Assembly: GCA_031273405.1 (NCBI GenBank)
Contig: JAISRW010000235.1
Span: 1 to 9,728 of the forward strand
Source: Treponema sp.
GTDB lineage: Bacteria; Spirochaetota; Spirochaetia; Treponematales; Breznakiellaceae
DNA: 9,728 nt
Reading direction: 5' to 3'
Below the pieces are notes generated by a model. It did not search any database and was not told the origin of the DNA. It saw nothing but the letters and a program-made list of their open reading frames with translations. Each line of letters begins with the position of its first letter. The first letter of the stretch is position 1. The translations under genes were made by a program, and so were the position numbers. Below, piece by piece: positions 5,475 through 9,728 of this stretch.

Positions 5475-7652
5475 ATGATTCAAAAAGTAACCTACACAAT
5501 AGCCGGCCAGGAACTGATCTTGGAAACCGGCAGGATCGCGAAACAGGCCTCAGGCTCTGTATTCGTCCAGTATGCGGGATCGGCGGTTATCGCCACGGTC
5601 TGCGCGTCATCGGAAGCGGTGGAAGGCCTCGACTATGTGCCCCTCACCGTTGATTATAACGAGAAATACTATGCCGCGGGAAAAATCCCCGGAGGGTTCA
5701 TCAAGCGGGAAAGTCGGCCCAAAGACAAAGAGATTCTTGTTTCCCGGCTCATCGACAGGCCCATGCGGCCCCTCTTTGACAAGGCCTTCGGGCGGGAAAT
5801 CCAGGTGGTACCCACCACCTTGTCCACCGACCAGGTGAATCCCCCGGATATTCTGGCCGTCATCGCGGCTTCGGCGGCGGTGCATATTTCGGACATCCCC
5901 TTTAACGGCCCCATCGCCGGGGTAAGGATATGCCAGGTCAACGGCGAGTTGGTTGTCAACCCCACCTACGAGCAGATAGAAAAATCCACCCTGGAAATCA
6001 TGGTAGCCGGCACCAAAGACGGCATCACCATGGTGGAAGGCGGGGCCAAAGAGGTGGGAGAGGATCTCATGATCTCGGCCCTCGAAAAGGCTCAGGCAGT
6101 GATCCGGGAACTCTGCGGTCTTCAGGAAAGCTTGAGAGAACTGGCGGGCAAACCCAAGCTCCCCCTGACGGAACCCGCGGCGGCGCTGGAAAACGGCGAT
6201 GCTATCCGGGAGGCGGCCAAACCCAGGCTGGAAAGCGCCTGCTTCCTTAAGGGAAAAATGGAACGCCGCGACGCTATAGGCCGGATAAAGGCCGAAATAG
6301 CCTCCCAATACGCTTCCCAACTGGAAGACGAAACCCAGAAAAAACTCTTTAACGCCCTCTTTGAGGATCTCCAGTACGAGATACTCCGCTCTTCCATTCT
6401 GGATAAGGGCCGCCGCGTGGACGGCAGGGGTACCGAAGACATACGGGACATTACCTGCGAGGTCGGCATACTGCCCAGAACCCACGGATCGGCCCTCTTT
6501 ACCAGGGGCGAGACCCAATCCCTGGTGGTAACCACCCTCGGCACGGTTTTTGACGAACAGATCTTCGACGACATAGAGGGCGACAAGCGGGAACACTTCA
6601 TCCTCCACTACAACTTTCCTCCCTATTCGGTAGGCGAAGTAGGGCGCATGGGCACGGGACGCCGCGAAATCGGCCACGGGAACCTGGCCCGCCGTTCCCT
6701 GGAGGCCATGATCCCTTCCAAGGAAGAGTTCCCCTATACCATACGGGTAGTTTCGGAAATCATGGAATCCAACGGTTCTTCCTCCATGGCCTCGGTCTGC
6801 GGAGGAACCCTCGCCATGCTGCACGCCGGCGTGCCCATGAAGAAGCCCGTGGCGGGTATCGCCATGGGGCTCATCACCGAGGGGACGGAGCCGGGCAGCC
6901 GGTACGCGGTGCTTTCGGATATCCTGGGGGAGGAAGATCACCTGGGGGACATGGATTTTAAAGTCTCAGGAACCGAAGAGGGGATCACGGGCTTCCAGAT
7001 GGACATCAAAATCGCGGGGGTCAGCCCCGAGATAATGCGGAAGGCTCTGGATCAGGCCAAACGGGGCAGGCTCCACATCCTTTCGATAATGAACGCCACC
7101 ATCAGCAAGCCCGTGGAGGCTATCAGCGAGTTTGCTCCCAAGATCATAAGCCTCAGAATTGATATTGATAAGATCGGCGCCCTCATTGGCCCTGGGGGCA
7201 AAAACATCAAGGCCATCTGCGAACAGTACAGCGTCAGGATCAATACCGAAGACGACGGAACCGTTACCATATTCGGAAGAACTTCCAAGGATACCGAAGA
7301 CGCCAAGGCGGCGGTGCTGGGAATAGTTCTGGACCCGGAAACAGGCAGGATATATCACGGCACGGTCAAACGGATCATGGAATTCGGCGCCTTTGTGGAA
7401 ATACTCCCCGGCAAGGAAGGACTGGTCCATATTTCCAGACTTTCCCGCCAGCGGGTTGCCCAGGTTACCGACGTGGTACACGAGGGAGACGCTATCGACG
7501 TTAAACTCCTGGAAATCGATAAAATGGGGCGCCTCAATCTTTCCTATATCGACGCAATCGATCCCGACGGCGCCCCTTCCCAGGAAGAAAGCCCGCCGGA
7601 CAGAAACCGCGGCGGCCGTGACGGCGGATACCGGGATAACCGGCGGCGCTAA
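5475..7652 (+). CDS. pnp: Polyribonucleotide nucleotidyltransferase (PNPase)
   Basis: PNPase is a trimeric 3'-to-5' phosphorolytic exoribonuclease that degrades mRNA and can also add 3' tails. The 725-residue product has the full domain set. The first RNase PH-like domain includes [11 protein letters not shown] (69-79) and [11 protein letters not shown] (91-101). A helical domain lies at about 240-310. The second, catalytic RNase PH-like domain runs from about 313 ([23 protein letters not shown] at 338-348), with Asp488, Asp494 and Lys496 in [10 protein letters not shown] matching the E. coli active-site residues. A KH domain has GPGG at 572-575, and an S1 domain covers about 622-692 ([20 protein letters not shown]). 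The last 20 or so residues are Arg/Gly/Asp-rich and probably an unstructured RNA-binding tail. No strong Shine-Dalgarno precedes the ATG, which lies 3 bp after the rpsO stop, so translation is probably coupled to rpsO. Confidence 0.98.
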   Translation: MIQKVTYTIAGQELILETGRIAKQASGSVFVQYAGSAVIATVCASSEAVEGLDYVPLTVDYNEKYYAAGKIPGGFIKRESRPKDKEILVSRLIDRPMRPLFDKAFGREIQVVPTTLSTDQVNPPDILAVIAASAAVHISDIPFNGPIAGVRICQVNGELVVNPTYEQIEKSTLEIMVAGTKDGITMVEGGAKEVGEDLMISALEKAQAVIRELCGLQESLRELAGKPKLPLTEPAAALENGDAIREAAKPRLESACFLKGKMERRDAIGRIKAEIASQYASQLEDETQKKLFNALFEDLQYEILRSSILDKGRRVDGRGTEDIRDITCEVGILPRTHGSALFTRGETQSLVVTTLGTVFDEQIFDDIEGDKREHFILHYNFPPYSVGEVGRMGTGRREIGHGNLARRSLEAMIPSKEEFPYTIRVVSEIMESNGSSSMASVCGGTLAMLHAGVPMKKPVAGIAMGLITEGTEPGSRYAVLSDILGEEDHLGDMDFKVSGTEEGITGFQMDIKIAGVSPEIMRKALDQAKRGRLHILSIMNATISKPVEAISEFAPKIISLRIDIDKIGALIGPGGKNIKAICEQYSVRINTEDDGTVTIFGRTSKDTEDAKAAVLGIVLDPETGRIYHGTVKRIMEFGAFVEILPGKEGLVHISRLSRQRVAQVTDVVHEGDAIDVKLLEIDKMGRLNLSYIDAIDPDGAPSQEESPPDRNRGGRDGGYRDNRRR

Positions 7653-7670
7653 AGGTTGTGGAAACGTATC

Positions 7671-7676
7671 AGGAGG
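7671..7676 (+). promoter_or_regulatory. Shine-Dalgarno that sets the dut start
   Basis: A perfect AGGAGG lies 11 nt before the GTG at 7688. An earlier in-frame GTG at 7658 has AAAGG only 2 nt upstream, too close to work well, and AGGAGG would then lie inside the coding sequence. Confidence 0.75.
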
Positions 7677-7687
7677 CCGGTAAAAGG

Positions 7688-8122
7688 GTGACGGTAAAAA
7701 TCCGCAGAAAATCCCCCCAGGCGGAGCTTCCCCGGTATGAGACCGGGGGCGCCGCCGGGATGGATCTGCGGGCCTTTACGGCGGCGGACATTGTGATCCC
7801 CCCCCTGGGCAGGGTGAAGATCCCCACGGGGCTCTTTTTTGAGATACCCCCCGGCTGCGAAGGCCAGGTGAGGCCCCGGTCGGGACTGGCCCTGCGCTCG
7901 GGGGTGACGGTTTTAAATGCTCCCGGTACCATTGACAGTGATTACCGGGGGGAGCTTGAAGTGATACTGGTAAACCTTGGCGCCGAATCTTTTACCATTA
8001 AAAACGGCGACAGGATCGCCCAGATGGTGATTTCTCCCGTCTTTAGCGCCGAAATTGCCGAAGCGGAAACCCTCTCGGAAACAAAACGAAGCGGGGGAGG
8101 ATTCGGGTCCACCGGAATATAA
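7688..8122 (+). CDS. dut: Deoxyuridine 5'-triphosphate nucleotidohydrolase (dUTPase), GTG start
   Basis: dUTPase hydrolyses dUTP to dUMP and pyrophosphate, keeping uracil out of DNA and supplying dUMP for thymidylate synthesis. All five motifs of the homotrimeric family are present in order: AAGMDLRA (22-29), PRSGLAL (63-69), GTIDSDYRG (80-88, catalytic Asp83 expected), GDRIAQMV (107-114) and the Gly-rich [10 protein letters not shown] (134-143), which closes over the triphosphate. The 144-residue length is typical, and the N-terminus [18 protein letters not shown] aligns well with family members. I chose the GTG at 7688 because of the perfect upstream AGGAGG; starting at 7658 would add ten residues with no family match. 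The gene lies 35 bp after pnp and 11 bp before the permease gene, so it is probably co-transcribed with both. Confidence 0.96.
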   Translation: MTVKIRRKSPQAELPRYETGGAAGMDLRAFTAADIVIPPLGRVKIPTGLFFEIPPGCEGQVRPRSGLALRSGVTVLNAPGTIDSDYRGELEVILVNLGAESFTIKNGDRIAQMVISPVFSAEIAEAETLSETKRSGGGFGSTGI

Positions 8123-8133
8123 GGACGGGCAGA

Positions 8134-9420
8134 ATGAAAAGCAGCCCTTCACTGGAACAAAACCGCGGCATGTCCTGGACTATGTTCAGGTATATCGTGG
8201 GAGATACTCTTGTCTCCTTCTTTGTGGCCTTTCTCTTTTTCTTTTTTATTTTTTTTGTAAACCAGCTTCTTCTTATGGCCCAGGAGATCCTGGCTAAACG
8301 GGTACCCATTCACCAGGTAGCCCTCCTCATTCTCTATTCCCTCCCTTCGATTATCGCCATGTCCTCTCCTTTCGCTTCCCTGGTGGGTACCCTTATGACC
8401 ATAGGCAGGCTTACCTCGGATAACGAAGTTTTGGTACTCCTTTCGTCGGGGCTTTCTTACCGGAATATTTTTATCCCCGCCATGGTGGTGGGCGTCTTCA
8501 TCTCCATGGTTTCTTTTGTCGCCAACGACGTGCTTTTGCCCGCCGGGACCGTGCAGTTTTCCCGCCTTTACCGGCGCATCCTGGTTTCCACCCCGGCCCT
8601 GGAACTGGAGGCCAATTCGGTTAAGCGTTTCCGGGACACCGTGATTGTTACCGGAGGGGTAGAGGGCAGGGCCATCGACAGCGTCATCATTTTGGATAAA
8701 ACCGGCGACGGTGAAAGGCGTTTTATCATGGCCCGGGACGCCCGGCTCATAGACGGCGGCAACAAGGGCCTCTCCCTGGATCTCACCGGCGCCTTTATCC
8801 AGTCCGCGAAAGAGGTGGTCCGGGACGACTATGACTACGCTTCTTCGGAGTACCTCCGTTACTGGGTTCCCCAGGAAGACATGATCCAGGCGGTGAATAC
8901 CATAGGCCCCAGGGAAAAGAGCTCCACCGATGTGGGAAGGGAAATAAAAACCAAACGTCAGGAACTCAACCGGCGTTTGGAAGATCATTATCTTAGGATA
9001 GTGTCCCAGGCTCTGTCCCTGGAAGACAGCCTCAGAAAGGGGAGAGGCCGCGAAACCTGGAACCGCCGGGAAAACCACTACAACAGTTTTATGCGGGAAT
9101 ACCAGGCCTCCCTGAGCGCTAAAAACGACAGAAGCCTTCTGGTTCACAGGCTGGAATACTATAAAAAATTTTCCATACCTTTCGGGGCCTTTTTCTTTGT
9201 CTTTCTTGCGGTCCCCCTGGGGCTTCTGGCAAAAAAAAGCGGCCAAACCGTAGGCTTCATATTCGGCCTCATCATAGCGGTCATCTACTGGGCACTGCTC
9301 TTAGGCGGGCAGACCATGGGCATCAGGCTGGGCTATTCGCCCTTCTGGTCCATGTGGCTGCCCAATATCCTCGCCGCCTCCGTCGGCCTTATCATGTGCG
9401 TAGTGAGGCTCAGAAAATGA
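8134..9420 (+). CDS. LptF/LptG (YjgP/YjgQ) family inner-membrane permease, first of pair
   Basis: LptF and LptG are the membrane subunits of the LptB2FG transporter, which extracts lipopolysaccharide from the inner membrane and drives it to the outer membrane. The 428-residue product has the family layout: three N-terminal membrane segments (about 24-45, 60-88, 110-132), a large periplasmic domain (about 135-340) and three C-terminal segments (about 346-366, 371-393, 405-424). Conserved-type sequences are MSSPFASLVGTLMTIGRLTSD between the second and third segments and FSIPFGAFFFVFLAVPLGL at the fourth. The part just before the fourth segment (about 266-345) is unusually long, charged and helix-like. 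The ATG at 8134 follows AAGGA at 8121-8125, which overlaps the dut stop. The stop overlaps the next permease by 4 bp (ATGA). I cannot say from sequence alone which of the pair corresponds to LptF and which to LptG. Confidence 0.9.
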   Translation: MKSSPSLEQNRGMSWTMFRYIVGDTLVSFFVAFLFFFFIFFVNQLLLMAQEILAKRVPIHQVALLILYSLPSIIAMSSPFASLVGTLMTIGRLTSDNEVLVLLSSGLSYRNIFIPAMVVGVFISMVSFVANDVLLPAGTVQFSRLYRRILVSTPALELEANSVKRFRDTVIVTGGVEGRAIDSVIILDKTGDGERRFIMARDARLIDGGNKGLSLDLTGAFIQSAKEVVRDDYDYASSEYLRYWVPQEDMIQAVNTIGPREKSSTDVGREIKTKRQELNRRLEDHYLRIVSQALSLEDSLRKGRGRETWNRRENHYNSFMREYQASLSAKNDRSLLVHRLEYYKKFSIPFGAFFFVFLAVPLGLLAKKSGQTVGFIFGLIIAVIYWALLLGGQTMGIRLGYSPFWSMWLPNILAASVGLIMCVVRLRK

Positions 9421-9728
9421 TCCTTGACCGGTATCTGGTAAAACAGTTCCTGCCCATTTTTTTCATCGCCCTTTCCATGTTCATCATGCTCCTCCTCTTA
9501 ATCGATCTTTTCGCGAATCTCTGGCGTTACCTCAATTACGAAGTTCCCGTCCGGGAAATTCTCCGGGTTTCCCTCTACTATTTGCCCAAGAGTTTCTCCT
9601 ACGCCCTGCCCATATCCCTGCTTTTCGCCGCCGCCTATACCCTGGGGGATCTGTACGGGAGGAACGAACTGACTTCTATTTTTTCTTCCGGCATCCCTTT
9701 CTGGCGTTTCAGCGTTTCCCTGCTCTGC
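9417..9728 (+). CDS. LptF/LptG (YjgP/YjgQ) family permease, second of pair (3' end outside window)
   Basis: The open frame starts at an ATG that overlaps the previous gene's TGA (ATGA) and runs to the window edge; 104 codons are visible. The product begins MILDRYLVKQFLPIFFIAL, a typical N-terminus for this family. It then has a first membrane segment (about 11-34), a short loop, a second segment (about 46-76) and the start of a third (from about 94). The cytosolic stretch LGDLYGRNELTSIFSSGIPFWRF (76-98) matches the conserved loop after the second segment, G-L-x-R-x-E-L-x-x-x-x-x-x-G-I. This is the usual partner gene: the two permease chains form a heterodimer with the LptB ATPase. The tight overlap suggests balanced translation of the two subunits. 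Confidence 0.88.
   Translation, partial: MILDRYLVKQFLPIFFIALSMFIMLLLLIDLFANLWRYLNYEVPVREILRVSLYYLPKSFSYALPISLLFAAAYTLGDLYGRNELTSIFSSGIPFWRFSVSLLC

Noticed and set aside
5607..6941. Long open frame on the - strand opposite pnp (444 codons)
   Set aside because: It mirrors pnp codon usage, has no family resemblance, and the + strand gene is complete and conserved.
7932..7968. TTGACA with a later GATACT inside dut as a promoter
   Set aside because: The hexamers are 25 nt apart, too far for a sigma-70 promoter, and no good -10 lies at 16-18 nt.
8233..8256. T-rich run in the first permease gene as a terminator or slippage site
   Set aside because: It encodes the Phe-rich first membrane segment, has no preceding GC-rich stem, and the longest pure run is T8 in normal hydrophobic codons.
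8149..9246. Long open frame on the - strand opposite the first permease gene (365 codons)
   Set aside because: Same kind of antisense shadow; its translation is His/Gly/Lys-rich without membrane segments or motifs.

Overview
The window is a densely packed, single-strand run of housekeeping genes, all on the + strand: nusA (3' end) - infB - rbfA - truB - ribF - rpsO - pnp - dut - two LptF/LptG-family permeases (the second cut by the window edge). From memory, this order, continuing past pnp into dut and a YjgP/YjgQ pair, matches the locus in Treponema and its relatives. I therefore infer a Treponema-related spirochaete. The sequence is GC-rich, more so than T. pallidum or T. denticola, which would fit an environmental or gut lineage (for example the termite-gut group). 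No rRNA is present to test this.

Region 1 (1-4394) concerns transcription elongation and ribosome and tRNA maturation. It holds the NusA C-terminus, full-length initiation factor IF2, ribosome-binding factor A and tRNA pseudouridine-55 synthase. Gene junctions are 5-8 bp apart or overlap, and Shine-Dalgarno sequences often sit on the preceding stop codon. Region 2 (4375-7652) is ribF, rpsO and pnp: a short RibF that appears to keep only its adenylyltransferase half, ribosomal protein S15 and polynucleotide phosphorylase. The 3' end of ribF holds a cluster of small inverted repeats just upstream of rpsO, and a promoter-like sequence lies inside ribF. Region 3 (7688-9728) is dUTPase followed by two inner-membrane permeases of the Lpt lipid-export family, joined by a 4-bp ATGA overlap.

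The genes look like one long transcription unit that couples transcription elongation (NusA), translation initiation (IF2), 30S maturation (RbfA, S15), RNA modification (TruB) and RNA turnover (PNPase), with a nucleotide-pool enzyme and outer-membrane lipid transport attached downstream. No non-coding stretch is longer than 35 bp. I see no tRNA, rRNA, CRISPR, insertion sequence, phage gene or rho-independent terminator.

I do not see a new multi-gene system here. The points worth checking are local: a zinc-ribbon-like tail on NusA, a kinase-less RibF, the inverted-repeat cluster before rpsO, a C10 homopolymer and Arg/Gly/Pro-rich stretch in infB, and an Lpt permease pair in what may be an LPS-poor lineage. 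Start codons were reassigned for ribF (4375), rpsO (5202) and dut (GTG at 7688), because longer in-frame extensions lack support.
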